From positions 1 to 64,000 of the IMG/VR virus record IMGVR_UViG_3300044691_000116: 64,000 nucleotides of DNA; one strand, written 5' to 3'. A program made the translations under genes and the position numbers. Shown in pieces: positions 50,495-58,449 of the stretch (its first letter is position 1; the number at the start of each line of letters is the position of its first letter). The DNA is from a virus. The notes beneath the pieces were generated by a model. It did no database searches and was not told the origin of the DNA. It saw only the letters and a program-made list of their open reading frames with translations.

Positions 50495-52467
50495 AACGGG
50501 TGAGTCGTCGGCAGGACGCTGGCTTGCAGACCTTGACGCCAGGCAATATCGCCTTCGACCTTCTGGCGATTCGCCGTCGACAGCGCGCTGTCGAACATGT
50601 CGAATTCGCGGGCGACGATCGCCACCAGTAGCGAGTTCAGCGTAGCGATCGTCACGTTGTTCGAGGTCGTCGCGGAGAACGTTGTCGCCCCCGAAGTCAC
50701 GAAGGTGCCGGTGGCCGTGACGGTGCCGTTCAGGGACAGCGTCGTCACATTGTTGGCAGCGTCAAAGACTCCGACCACGAGGGTCGGCGTGTTCGTCGCA
50801 AGAGCAACGCTTGAGGTAATCGTCGTGGCTGCGTCAGCGTCTTGCCGGCGATAGGTCATCGTCGGGAAGCCGCTCGAGTTGACGCCGAGGATCGCGCGCT
50901 CGCTGTTGGAGCCGGTTATCGTGGCGCCGAAGATGCAGCGCGATCCGCCCGGCACGGTAGTGAGTTGGTACAGGGCCGCCAGCGTGACGCCGGCCAGACC
51001 GCTCGTGAACGGCTTGAGGCTTGAGGCGTCGCCAAGCAGGCCCTGAGTCGTGCCGTTGAACGTGTAGCCCGGGCCGCCATTGAAAGACGTGGCCCCGTAG
51101 GTCGGCGCAACGCTGCCCGTCCAGGAATAGCCGGAACCGCAGCCGTTCAGTCCCGTCCCGGTCGTCGGCGTCGTGGCTGGATTCGAGAAGTCCGTCCAGA
51201 GCACCGATTTCAGCGGGTCGACGTTCAGCGACAACATGCTGAACTGCGGCAATGGGAACAGGCCAGCTAACTGTGGGCCGCTGATGACGCCAGAGGCAAC
51301 GATTGCGGCGTAACCAGCGGCGTCACAGTGCAAGCCGTCACCCGTGTAGTTCGCCAACCAGACATCCGTGAGGGTCGTGTCCTGCGTCTGCGCAGCGATG
51401 TCGACGGTGTATTTGTATGGCGCAGGCTTGGTCAGCATCCATGCGTCGAATGTCTGGCGCGCCGCAGCGTTTCCATCTGCTGTCTGCCCGCCCGCAGTGG
51501 TAAACGTGCCCGTCGTGGCTGGCGAAAGCGTGCAGCCGATGACTGTCTTGGTCGGGAAACGCTTGGCGGCGATGGTGAAGTCGCCTTGCAGTTGGAGCGC
51601 CGTCCGGTTCCCGCCTGCCGTGCGGATGTCGTTGATGCCGTAGCCGTTGATGACGTGGCTGCAGTACGTGTTGCCGAGGATCTGGCGCTTGCGGCCACCC
51701 GTGTTGAACTGCGAGAGCTGCGAGCCACCGACGCCGCAGTTGATGAAGCCGTAGCCGACGCCAAGCGACTGCGCGACCTGGCCCATGTTGCCGTTGCTGT
51801 CGGGTGCCGTCGAACCGCCTGCGCTGGTTGAACCGATCGTGCGGCTGTCGCCCAGCAAGAAGAACGAGGCCTTCGTGGTCGTCGCAACGATGCACATGGG
51901 GTAGATGAACGCGCCAGAGCCGCCATCCGTGATCGTGCCGCCCAACGACAGATCCGAGAGGCTAGTTGCCGAAAAGGCACACGCCTCTCCTTGAGCCGCC
52001 CATCGCGTAGATACCGTCGCTTGCGTGCTAATGATCCCGCCGCCCGTTCCTGTCGCTGTTTTGACGAACGGGCGCAACCAGAATATCGACCCTTTCGGGA
52101 TGACGACCGCTACAGGATCGCAAAGGCCGGTATCGCCGTTTTGCGGTGCGACTCCTGGGCTGGCGCCCGACCAAAGCGCCTGCGTGAAAGTGCCCGATGG
52201 GTATTCGACCCCGATGGCGTAGTTCAGTACTGCTGTTGCCGTACTCTCGGTGGATGGGCAAAACCAGCCGGGATACTTGAACTGGATGGCAGTCAGGTCT
52301 TCGGTCGCAACGTGCGCGGTCCGACAGTTCGCGTAGTTGTTCGTTCCGCTCGACACATTCGGAATGTGCGAGCGGGTTGCGACAACACCAAGATAAGGCG
52401 CGAGCACGAAGGGCGACGCCGACGCGCTCCCGGAAAGCGCGCGCAGAAACAGCGAGGCGTAGCTCAC
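50470..52467 (-). CDS. SGNH/GDSL esterase with concanavalin-like domain (tail protein)
   Basis: 665 residues from a GTG start at 52467, five bases after the preceding stop. Residues 1-190 form a beta-rich particle domain. LLGDSRT holds the nucleophile Ser 208. GYGINDIRT and the D377-G-L-H380 pair complete the SGNH hydrolase signature. The C-terminal part (about 430-630) looks like a LamG/concanavalin fold (LAALYQLTTVPGGSRCIFG). It likely removes acetyl groups from host surface sugars. Confidence 0.78.
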   Translation of the reverse strand: MSYASLFLRALSGSASASPFVLAPYLGVVATRSHIPNVSSGTNNYANCRTAHVATEDLTAIQFKYPGWFCPSTESTATAVLNYAIGVEYPSGTFTQALWSGASPGVAPQNGDTGLCDPVAVVIPKGSIFWLRPFVKTATGTGGGIISTQATVSTRWAAQGEACAFSATSLSDLSLGGTITDGGSGAFIYPMCIVATTTKASFFLLGDSRTIGSTSAGGSTAPDSNGNMGQVAQSLGVGYGFINCGVGGSQLSQFNTGGRKRQILGNTYCSHVINGYGINDIRTAGGNRTALQLQGDFTIAAKRFPTKTVIGCTLSPATTGTFTTAGGQTADGNAAARQTFDAWMLTKPAPYKYTVDIAAQTQDTTLTDVWLANYTGDGLHCDAAGYAAIVASGVISGPQLAGLFPLPQFSMLSLNVDPLKSVLWTDFSNPATTPTTGTGLNGCGSGYSWTGSVAPTYGATSFNGGPGYTFNGTTQGLLGDASSLKPFTSGLAGVTLAALYQLTTVPGGSRCIFGATITGSNSERAILGVNSSGFPTMTYRRQDADAATTITSSVALATNTPTLVVGVFDAANNVTTLSLNGTVTATGTFVTSGATTFSATTSNNVTIATLNSLLVAIVAREFDMFDSALSTANRQKVEGDIAWRQGLQASVLPTTHPFYNAPPTS

Positions 52468-52471
52468 AGCC

Positions 52472-53377
52472 TCAGTTCTGGAAGATTTCCAGGTATGCGG
52501 TGAAGACCTCGGAACTGGTCGGCGTGTAGGCGCCGCGCGCCTCGAGCAGGCCGTAGATCGTCGTGCCGGAGGACAGTGCGAAGGTGATGTCGCTGCCAAT
52601 CAGGGGGGCACCGTTGCCGGCTGCGCCATCCGTGCAGGCGATCATGCTGGTGACGTCGAGCGCACCCAGGTAGTTCGCGGCGCCGACAGGGACGAAGGCG
52701 CCCCCGTCACCATTCGTGGGGGCCAATGGCGATGCGCTGAAGAGGTGCAGCCGGAAAGCTGCGTTCGTCGTCGACGTGCTGGTCTTGCTCAGGCGTCCGC
52801 GGCGGATGGTCGCCGAGCCGGCAGCCAGCCTGGAGGCCGTGAACTGTAATGCGGTGACGCTGCCGGCGGTCGTGCTGTTGGCGACGAGTTGGCCGACCAC
52901 GTAGGCCGTCGTGTTCGCGGGTCGCGTGACCGTGGTTGACGGCGTAGCCACAATGCCGGCCGTCTTGCCGATGATGTTCTCGCCGGCCGCCAGGACGATG
53001 TTGGCGATCAAGTCGCGCGAGATGGAGCGCAGCTTGGCGAGGACCGTCCCAACGGCGCCGGCGGTGACCGCAGCATCCGCCGTTGTCCCGATGCCGTTCG
53101 CCGTAGCTTGCTCGGCGGTGATCTGGGTAGCCTGGTCCCGCGAAATCGACCGGAGCTTGGCAGAGATGGTGCCGGCTGCGCCAGCCGTGACCGCAGCGTC
53201 GGCGATCGCGCCTTCAGCCACGTCTGCGCCGTCAGCGACCGTGGCCGCGCCACCGCCTCCACCGCCGCCAGTGGTCGCGATCTTCAGGGCGAATGTTCCA
53301 TCGCCCTGGTCGACGAACCGGACAGGGATTCCTGTGCCGGAAGGCAACGCCTCCACGCCTACGATTTTGTCTGCCAT
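52472..53377 (-). CDS. Virion fibre protein with repeated ADAAVTAGA modules
   Basis: 301 residues. ADAAVTAGAAGTISAKLRSISRD and a second ADAAVTAGAVGTVLAKLRSISRD-like unit are near-identical repeats of about 40 residues. The C-terminal half is a beta-rich domain that resembles phage structural proteins (RLHLFSASPLAPTNGDGGAF). Probable trunk of a fibre or capsid decoration. Confidence 0.68.
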   Translation of the reverse strand: MADKIVGVEALPSGTGIPVRFVDQGDGTFALKIATTGGGGGGGAATVADGADVAEGAIADAAVTAGAAGTISAKLRSISRDQATQITAEQATANGIGTTADAAVTAGAVGTVLAKLRSISRDLIANIVLAAGENIIGKTAGIVATPSTTVTRPANTTAYVVGQLVANSTTAGSVTALQFTASRLAAGSATIRRGRLSKTSTSTTNAAFRLHLFSASPLAPTNGDGGAFVPVGAANYLGALDVTSMIACTDGAAGNGAPLIGSDITFALSSGTTIYGLLEARGAYTPTSSEVFTAYLEIFQN

Positions 53378-53443
53378 GGAGTTTCCTTACAGGGGTGCTC
53401 GTGCTCTCCGCAGCGCCCGATCGAAGTGGGGTCTACGGACCGT

Positions 53444-53572
53444 TCAGGTCTTGTGCGGGTGGTGGTGCGCGATGCGCAGATCCAGCGCGATTGGGATGCG
53501 AACGATTCGCCGACGGAAGCGGCGCTCCAGCAGGATCGCGAGCCAGATCCAGAACCCAATGCGCGCGCCCAT
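53444..53572 (-). CDS. Possible small membrane/arginine-rich peptide, 42 aa
   Basis: An ATG at 53572 starts a hydrophobic segment (GFWIWLAILL) followed by ERRFRRRIVRI. The GAGGAA upstream is very close to the start. Could be a tiny holin-like or membrane peptide; could be chance. Confidence 0.35.
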   Translation of the reverse strand: MGARIGFWIWLAILLERRFRRRIVRIPIALDLRIAHHHPHKT

Positions 53573-53592
53573 TTCCTCGTCGTCTTCGTCGA

Positions 53593-53925
53593 TCACGCCG
53601 AGACGGACAGATCCATCGCGGACGGCACATTCACCATGACAACGACGACATCAGTCACAACCAGCGGACCCGGCTGACCCCCGTTGACGGTGGCGACTGC
53701 CGGCGCGGTGAGCGCATTCCCAGCAGCATCGGACGCGACGATCGTGGCGCTCCACGAACCAGCGTCCAGAGTGACTGCTACCGCAATGCCGTCGATGGGA
53801 AGGCTGACCGTCTGCGTTGCGCCGGCAGCCTCGGTGAAGACTGCGGTGTAGTGGTCAACGGCGTCGGCGAGCGACGATGCAGCGACAGCCAGAAGGGTAA
53901 CGGTACCAACAACAGAACGGGACAT
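53593..53925 (-). CDS. Ig-like structural protein, 110 aa
   Basis: Starts at 53925 (SRSVVGTVTLLAVAASSLADAV). The central portion (YTAVFTEAAGATQTVSLPI and WSATIVASDAAGNALT) looks like an immunoglobulin-like beta domain. No lipobox. Probably a virion accessory linked to fibres. Confidence 0.55.
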   Translation of the reverse strand: MSRSVVGTVTLLAVAASSLADAVDHYTAVFTEAAGATQTVSLPIDGIAVAVTLDAGSWSATIVASDAAGNALTAPAVATVNGGQPGPLVVTDVVVVMVNVPSAMDLSVSA

Positions 53926-53944
53926 GATGCTTCCTTGCACAACG

Positions 53945-53978
53945 AAAGAAGCCCGTGCGGCGCAATGCCGGACGGGCT
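53945..53978 (-). terminator. Hairpin/weak terminator
   Basis: AGCCCGT and ACGGGCT form a 7-bp outer stem with a long inner region, followed by TTCTTTC on the minus strand. It lies between the lipoprotein gene (54230-54000) and the Ig-like gene. Confidence 0.5.
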
Positions 53979-53999
53979 GGAATGTGGAAAGGGTATGGG

Positions 54000-54230
54000 C
54001 TAGACGGAGTCGCCGCAGACACCCTTGTTCGACCATCGAATGGTCACGGTGCCGGGGCCTTCGACTTGCAGGAGAAGCGCATCGACGCCGCCGCGGTCAT
54101 CGCAGTGATTGGCCTTGACTTGCACGCTTCCCGGGTGCGGGTCATCGTGGGCGACAGGGGGGGGTGCGGTCGCACAGGAAGCCAGCGAGGCCGCCAGAGT
54201 CAGGATTGCGAGGGTGGCGGCACGGTGCAT
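54000..54230 (-). CDS. Small lipoprotein, 76 aa
   Basis: A GGAG site lies 5 bases ahead of the ATG at 54230. The N-terminus is a lipoprotein signal ending LASC, so the mature protein starts at that Cys near residue 19. The remainder has two further Cys. It may sit in the lysogen outer membrane or be a virion-associated protein; it could affect superinfection. Confidence 0.6.
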   Translation of the reverse strand: MHRAATLAILTLAASLASCATAPPPVAHDDPHPGSVQVKANHCDDRGGVDALLLQVEGPGTVTIRWSNKGVCGDSV

Positions 54231-54246
54231 AGGGGCTCCAGAATGC

Positions 54247-54276
54247 AAAAAGCCCGCAGAGCGAATCTGGCGGGCT
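54247..54276 (-). terminator. Intrinsic terminator upstream of lipoprotein gene
   Basis: AGCCCG/CGGGCT plus CAGA/TCTG with one bulge form a 10-bp hairpin followed by five Ts on the minus strand. Confidence 0.7.
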
Positions 54277-54308
54277 GATTTGGCGATGGCTTCGCCCCAG
54301 CAGGGGCT

Positions 54309-54323
54309 ACCGGTCGAACCGGT
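54309..54323. other. Palindromic repeat in a 170-bp intergenic gap
   Basis: ACCGGT occurs twice with a 3-base spacer, and TTCGCGATCGAA-like palindromes follow within 30 bases. A 47-codon + strand frame (54286-54429) crosses the gap but has no ribosome site. The gap may hold a control element of the late operon. Confidence 0.3.
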
Positions 54324-54446
54324 TTACGCGATAGTTCGCGATCGAATTACCCAACGGGACAAAACCAAGCTGGGCATGCGGACTTTAGCGCGAGAAGTCG
54401 GGGAGCGCAAGCGGATCGTTGCGGCCTAGTTGGCGGCGGCGCATCT

Positions 54447-54677
54447 TCATGGGGCGCCCTTGCAAACCAACGTCCAGCGTGCACCGTCATTTGGAACATG
54501 AATCCATTGGCCGCCGCCGTTAGGGCACGCGACGACGGGTTTCTCTGCGACGATCGGCGGCAATGGCGGTGCCGGTGGTTCCGGGTGATGCTGGGAACGC
54601 ATGATTGTCGCCACCGCTTGGAAGAAGCTGAAGATAGAGATGCCGACGACGGCGGGAAGGAAGCTGCCGTGGCTCAT
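54447..54677 (-). CDS. Small membrane-anchored protein, 76 aa
   Basis: One N-terminal hydrophobic segment (FLPAVVGISIFSFFQAVATI) followed by a Pro-rich linker (PEPPAPPLPPI) and a short C-terminal domain with two Cys (VACPNGGGQW). It overlaps the next gene by 4 bases. No family is recognised. Confidence 0.55.
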   Translation of the reverse strand: MSHGSFLPAVVGISIFSFFQAVATIMRSQHHPEPPAPPLPPIVAEKPVVACPNGGGQWIHVPNDGARWTLVCKGAP

Positions 54678-55060
54678 GGCAGCTCCACCGTCTCGCCGAG
54701 CTTGCTGGCAACGTAGGCGCGCATCGCTGCAACGAGGGGCCCTTCAAATGCGATGACACTCCCCTCTTCCGGGTAGTAGCCATGAGGCCCCGGCATCTTA
54801 GCCGTCCAACAGTTGTGACCTGGCTGAACTTCGCTTCCGGCTATCAAAGCGATCCGCTCGCGCTCGATGATCGGGCCGCCGTCCAGCCAAACGGTCGAAG
54901 GCGAGTATGTCCTGCCGGTCCGTCCCTCTCGAATGCCGACTCCGATGATTCTCGCAGGGTTGGTGAGCGTGCGAGCGTACTCAAATTGTCCTTTCTCGCA
55001 GAGAGAGACAGCGTAGTCGAGCAGCACGCCGCCCAACTCAGAGGTCTTGTAGGTGGTCAT
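54674..55060 (-). CDS. DUF2591 phage protein
   Basis: 128 residues starting at 55060. TSELGGVLLDYAV opens the sequence, GGPIIERERIAL is in the middle, and AMRAYVASKLGETVEL ends it. All of these match the DUF2591 family of phage accessory proteins. Function not established. Confidence 0.82.
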   Translation of the reverse strand: MTTYKTSELGGVLLDYAVSLCEKGQFEYARTLTNPARIIGVGIREGRTGRTYSPSTVWLDGGPIIERERIALIAGSEVQPGHNCWTAKMPGPHGYYPEEGSVIAFEGPLVAAMRAYVASKLGETVELP

Positions 55061-55305
55061 ATGCAATACCTCTTGTACGCCTCGGCGAACCCATCGTTCG
55101 CTTCCCACTCCGTCGGGAACAATTGACCCCAGTCGAATACGTCGCCATTCTCAGCGATCTGGAAGTACTCGCTGTCCCCGCAAAGCTTCTTGCACGCGTC
55201 TTGGAACGTCTCGGCTTCCGCGCGACCGACAAGGAAGGCGGGGCTCGGGATCGTCTGGCCCATATCTGTCGGCAAGTAGGCGTGCCATACCTCGAATGTC
55301 TTCAT
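55057..55305 (-). CDS. Hypothetical phage protein, 82 aa
   Basis: The start at 55305 fits the overlap pattern. It contains FEVWHAYLPTDMGQTIPS and QDACKKLCGDSEYF, looks soluble, and has no known domain. Confidence 0.6.
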   Translation of the reverse strand: MKTFEVWHAYLPTDMGQTIPSPAFLVGRAEAETFQDACKKLCGDSEYFQIAENGDVFDWGQLFPTEWEANDGFAEAYKRYCI

Positions 55306-55337
55306 GCTGAAATCCTTCCTTCCGGCTCCTGCCGTCA

Positions 55338-56213
55338 TCAACGATTGGCCTGTTGCTCAGCAAGAGACAGCGTCGTCTTTGCCTCATCGACTGTCTCACG
55401 GGCCAGCCTCATCTGGCGCTCTACCTCGGTCAGCATCATCGAAGACTCGTCGAAGAGGTAGAGGGCGAAGTCATGCTGAGCGGGATTCTTGCCCAAGGTC
55501 GTCTTGCGTCGCCCGGATCCGCCGCAGCCCTGACGCCGGGTGCACAGAATCTGCGGCGATCCATCGTACCCTCCACTGAAGCCGCGCCCTTGGCACTCAT
55601 GGCACGTCGGGTCGAGCAGCGCGTCGAGCACGCGACCGGACAGTGCGTTGACGATGGTGAGGCGATCCCGAACGCGCTCGCGCCATGCGTGGAAGGCGGC
55701 GTCCTTATCCGGGTCAGTCTTCGGCATCGGCCCACATTCCATGAAGCCGACACGCTGGGCGATGCTCATGGACCATGCGCCGAACCTCTGTTTCACTTCC
55801 GGCAGGCTCTTGAGTTTGAGCAGCACGAAGGCGTGAGCCATCTGGGTTTCGTGTTTGGCTTGCTCTCGGATTGCCTTGGCGAGCTCAACGACAAGAGCCT
55901 GCGCGTCGAGTGGGGACAGGTCGGGGTCGCCGCGCCGCCGACGGCGATGTTCCTCGGCCGCCATACGGAGACTCAACTCGGCCTTTGCGCGCGCGGCCGA
56001 CGCATCCGAGTTCCGTCGCGCGAGCGAGCAATCTCCGCGAGCATTGTCGTATTCGGCCATGAGGCGATAGAGCATCGTACCCATGGTCTCCTTGACCAGG
56101 CCGGCGGCGATTATCAAATCGACATCTCCGCGCCTCAGCGTGGACATCTCGAGATGGCTCGTCCCCATAGCGCGGGAGTAGCGCTCGCCGAGAGTTGGTG
56201 CGTCAGTGCTCAT
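55338..56213 (-). CDS. Q-like antitermination protein candidate (zinc finger), 291 aa
   Basis: Residues about 200-240 hold CHECQGRGFSGG and ILCTRRQGCGGSGRR, a four-Cys pattern that resembles the zinc finger of phage Q antiterminators (CxxCxGxG ... C-x-C-x-G). The N-terminal and middle parts are helical. It stands downstream of NinB and just ahead of the late region, where Q is found in lambdoid phages. If Q-like, it would load on RNA polymerase at the late promoter and let it pass the hairpins downstream. No late promoter was identified with confidence. Confidence 0.5.
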   Translation of the reverse strand: MSTDAPTLGERYSRAMGTSHLEMSTLRRGDVDLIIAAGLVKETMGTMLYRLMAEYDNARGDCSLARRNSDASAARAKAELSLRMAAEEHRRRRRGDPDLSPLDAQALVVELAKAIREQAKHETQMAHAFVLLKLKSLPEVKQRFGAWSMSIAQRVGFMECGPMPKTDPDKDAAFHAWRERVRDRLTIVNALSGRVLDALLDPTCHECQGRGFSGGYDGSPQILCTRRQGCGGSGRRKTTLGKNPAQHDFALYLFDESSMMLTEVERQMRLARETVDEAKTTLSLAEQQANR

Positions 56214-56240
56214 GGTCTCCGCTCCTCAGCGTGTCGTGTT

Positions 56241-56693
56241 TCATTGGCCGCGATAGTCTTCCCAGCGTTTTTCGCTGAAGATGACGCCTAGGTCGACCGC
56301 ACCGAAGGCTAGGACTTTCTCAAGGTATTCGCTCATCTTTTTCACGGACAGGCCAGTCGTCGAGCGCAGGCGCCGCAGTACCGATGTGCGCTTGCGCCCC
56401 GCGACCTTGACCTTCTTGATCTCGTAGCCGAGGAACTGTCGCTTGCACAGCTCGTGATATGCCTCGGCCGCGAATTGGTCGCCATTGATGCGCGCCTGTT
56501 CGGAGATTTCCTTTAGGACGACGCCCCAATAGAATCGCAGTTGCCGCAGGGTGCGGTCGCTCTCAGCCTCTTCGGCCCGAATACGCACCTCCTTGCCGTC
56601 GGCGATCAGCATCTGCGCGCGCTCGTAGGCCAGCTTCGCGACCTTGTGCGCGCCCTGGCGGGTGCTGACGATGACGTCGAGGGGTTCGGTCAA
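56241..56693 (-). CDS. ninB: NinB-like recombination protein
   Basis: 150 residues from a TTG start at 56693 with a GGAGGG site 4 bases upstream; an ATG at 56714 has no such site. RQLRFYWGVVLKEISEQARING and the FLGYEIKKVKVAGRK segment match NinB (lambda Orf family), which binds single-stranded DNA and replaces RecF/O/R functions. It overlaps the DUF7696-like gene by 4 bases. Confidence 0.82.
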   Translation of the reverse strand: MTEPLDVIVSTRQGAHKVAKLAYERAQMLIADGKEVRIRAEEAESDRTLRQLRFYWGVVLKEISEQARINGDQFAAEAYHELCKRQFLGYEIKKVKVAGRKRTSVLRRLRSTTGLSVKKMSEYLEKVLAFGAVDLGVIFSEKRWEDYRGQ

Positions 56694-56926
56694 GCACCCT
56701 CCCCTTTGGGCCATTCCGCGCGAACACGCTCCCGCAACCGGCGCCCCGCTTCAGCGCCTTCGAGGAAGTCCACTTGCTCGATGAAGGCGGCCCGCTTGCC
56801 GCGGTTCGAGTTCCCGCGCATCGACAGAATCTCCTGAACTTGGCGGTGACGATGCAGACACTCAGCCCTCCACTCGGGCGAATCGCTTTCGACCTCGCGG
56901 CCATCGGAGAGGGTGACGGTGGTCAT
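56690..56926 (-). CDS. DUF7696-like small phage protein, 78 aa
   Basis: Starts at 56926. LSDGREVESDSPEWRAECLHR and a C-terminal GKRAAFIEQV helix match a small phage family often placed near ninB. Its role is unknown. Confidence 0.7.
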   Translation of the reverse strand: MTTVTLSDGREVESDSPEWRAECLHRHRQVQEILSMRGNSNRGKRAAFIEQVDFLEGAEAGRRLRERVRAEWPKGEGA

Positions 56927-57429
56927 GCGGCGCCCGTCCAATCCAAGGATTTGTCTTGCATCCAAAGGCGCTCGCGCGGACCACCTTCGTAGGGTGAAAC
57001 ATTGAATAGTTCGCAGAGTTTCAGGAAGTCGCGCCAACTCAACCCCTCGTGGCCGTCCGTCTTGACGAAGCGTGGCAGTTGCTCGTCGAGCATGTCTGAA
57101 TCATCGTCAAGGATTGCGTACTCGATGACCTCGGGATGAGCCTTGAGCCAGTCGGCGATTTGCTGCCCGCGTGGACCCATTCCGTTGCCCGTCTTGCTCA
57201 TGATCGGCAGCCTCAGCGCGTTCGCCACGTCGTGCGGGTCGCGCCCCAGACGCCATGCCGATGAAAGGCATATGCTCAAACCACCCACCTCGCAAAGCCG
57301 GCGAATCATGCCAAGCGCCGCTTGATCAAACGCCGCTTGATGCTCCAACTCAAACGGGTAGCCGCCGAAAGCGAGCGCCGTCCGTGTGCTATTCAACACG
57401 CCATCGATGTCGAGGAATAGAACCCTCAT
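56923..57429 (-). CDS. HAD-superfamily phosphatase (HAD_SAK_2-like)
   Basis: 168 residues. LFLDIDGVLNSTR has the DxD nucleophile motif, LSSAWRLGRD is motif II and DDDSDMLDEQLPRF is motif IV. These are typical for HAD domains linked to RNA-repair proteins. Substrate could be a nucleic acid 5' or 3' end phosphate; not proven. It overlaps the next gene by 4 bases. Confidence 0.75.
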   Translation of the reverse strand: MRVLFLDIDGVLNSTRTALAFGGYPFELEHQAAFDQAALGMIRRLCEVGGLSICLSSAWRLGRDPHDVANALRLPIMSKTGNGMGPRGQQIADWLKAHPEVIEYAILDDDSDMLDEQLPRFVKTDGHEGLSWRDFLKLCELFNVSPYEGGPRERLWMQDKSLDWTGAA

Positions 57430-57950
57430 GCGGTTGTTCCTCTAATGAGTCCGACCCGGGCCAGTACCGCCCTCAACTTCGCATCGCCCGCAGCGTTGGT
57501 GATCAGCGTGGCCTGCGTATCGGCAGCTGCTCGGAGTTCGAAGGCGCGTTTCTCGCCGCGGTTCATCAGCGCCGTCATGCCTACCAAAAAATGGCATCCG
57601 GGCGCATCGAAGCCTCGCGCGACACACCCAGGCCAACAGGTGAGATCGCAAGCCTTGATGCGCTCACCTTTCCCGTCCGCTCCAGAATCCGAATGGCAGG
57701 CATTCGAGAATCCGACGATGCCGCATCGGTAGCATGGCAACGCGGCCACTGCGCGTCGATAGCCTTCGTCGACCACGTACTCGCGCTTGGGCTGCGGGTT
57801 GAACACCGCCGCACTTGGCGCTGGCACCCGGTACAGCCGCGGCGCGATGCGTTCGAGGGTGACGACGAGGTCGTCGTCGAGCGGGAGCGTCACGCGCACC
57901 GGCGGTTTACGCTTGAATGCGGTTCTCCGAAGTGGCGCGCCGCGGTTCAC
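57426..57950 (-). CDS. HNH-like nuclease (DUF1364-type)
   Basis: 174 residues with GTG start. CYRCGIVGFSNACHSDSG, then CDLTCWPGC and GCHFLVG make a Cys/His cluster like that of phage HNH-type proteins near ninB (DUF1364/NinG region). Might process recombination intermediates. Assignment is by motif and place. Confidence 0.6.
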   Translation of the reverse strand: MNRGAPLRRTAFKRKPPVRVTLPLDDDLVVTLERIAPRLYRVPAPSAAVFNPQPKREYVVDEGYRRAVAALPCYRCGIVGFSNACHSDSGADGKGERIKACDLTCWPGCVARGFDAPGCHFLVGMTALMNRGEKRAFELRAAADTQATLITNAAGDAKLRAVLARVGLIRGTTA

Positions 57951-58126
57951 GACACCATCCCCCAGAGCAAGATCAGCGCGCCGACTGCGGCCAGAAAAAC
58001 ACCGAACACTCCGCAGACCGCAATCGCGTCATGTTTCTGGTCCCACGTCTCGTGGAGCGCTGGTGTCGGGTAGAGGTATTCGGCCAGAATCGCGACGAGG
58101 AACATCAAACAGCCGAGCGTGATCAC
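57947..58126 (-). CDS. Small membrane protein, 59 aa
   Basis: GTG at 58126 overlaps a TGA, and the stop overlaps the next GTG. Two hydrophobic segments (LGCLMFLVAILAEYLY and AVCGVFGVFLAAVGALILLW) predict a small inner-membrane protein. No function assigned. Confidence 0.6.
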   Translation of the reverse strand: MITLGCLMFLVAILAEYLYPTPALHETWDQKHDAIAVCGVFGVFLAAVGALILLWGMVS

Positions 58127-58446
58127 GCTGCCACCTCTTCAGGCCGGCCGGTGATGATCACCATCTCGTCGACCGCATCTGCGCCCGGGTCGCGGAGGGG
58201 ACGAAGCATCGCATCCGGGATGTCGACGAGACTGCCCATCGTGGGGTTTTGCCAGTGCCCGTCGCAACAGGCCAACAGGCCGCCGCTTGCCGAACGAATC
58301 GCCCAATGAAATCGCGAGTCGCCGTCCGAGCTCCAATCGTCACCAGCCTCGACCACCCGCACGAATTTTCCTACATCCATTTCACTCCATGGATCCTCAG
58401 CCCCCACAATCACAGCGATGTCGCCGACCTTGCAATTGAGTTTCAT
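58123..58446 (-). CDS. Hypothetical phage protein, 107 aa
   Basis: Starts MKLNCKVGDIAVIV, a beginning common in small phage proteins with an SH3-like first part. The rest has HWAIRSASGGLLACCDG. It overlaps the next gene by 4 bases and follows the dnaB gene by 3. Confidence 0.65.
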   Translation of the reverse strand: MKLNCKVGDIAVIVGAEDPWSEMDVGKFVRVVEAGDDWSSDGDSRFHWAIRSASGGLLACCDGHWQNPTMGSLVDIPDAMLRPLRDPGADAVDEMVIITGRPEEVAA

Positions 58447-58449
58447 TGG

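Noticed and set aside
54286-54429. 47-codon + strand frame in the intergenic gap
   Set aside because: No ribosome site, no neighbours on that strand, and composition is ordinary; noted only under the palindrome entry.
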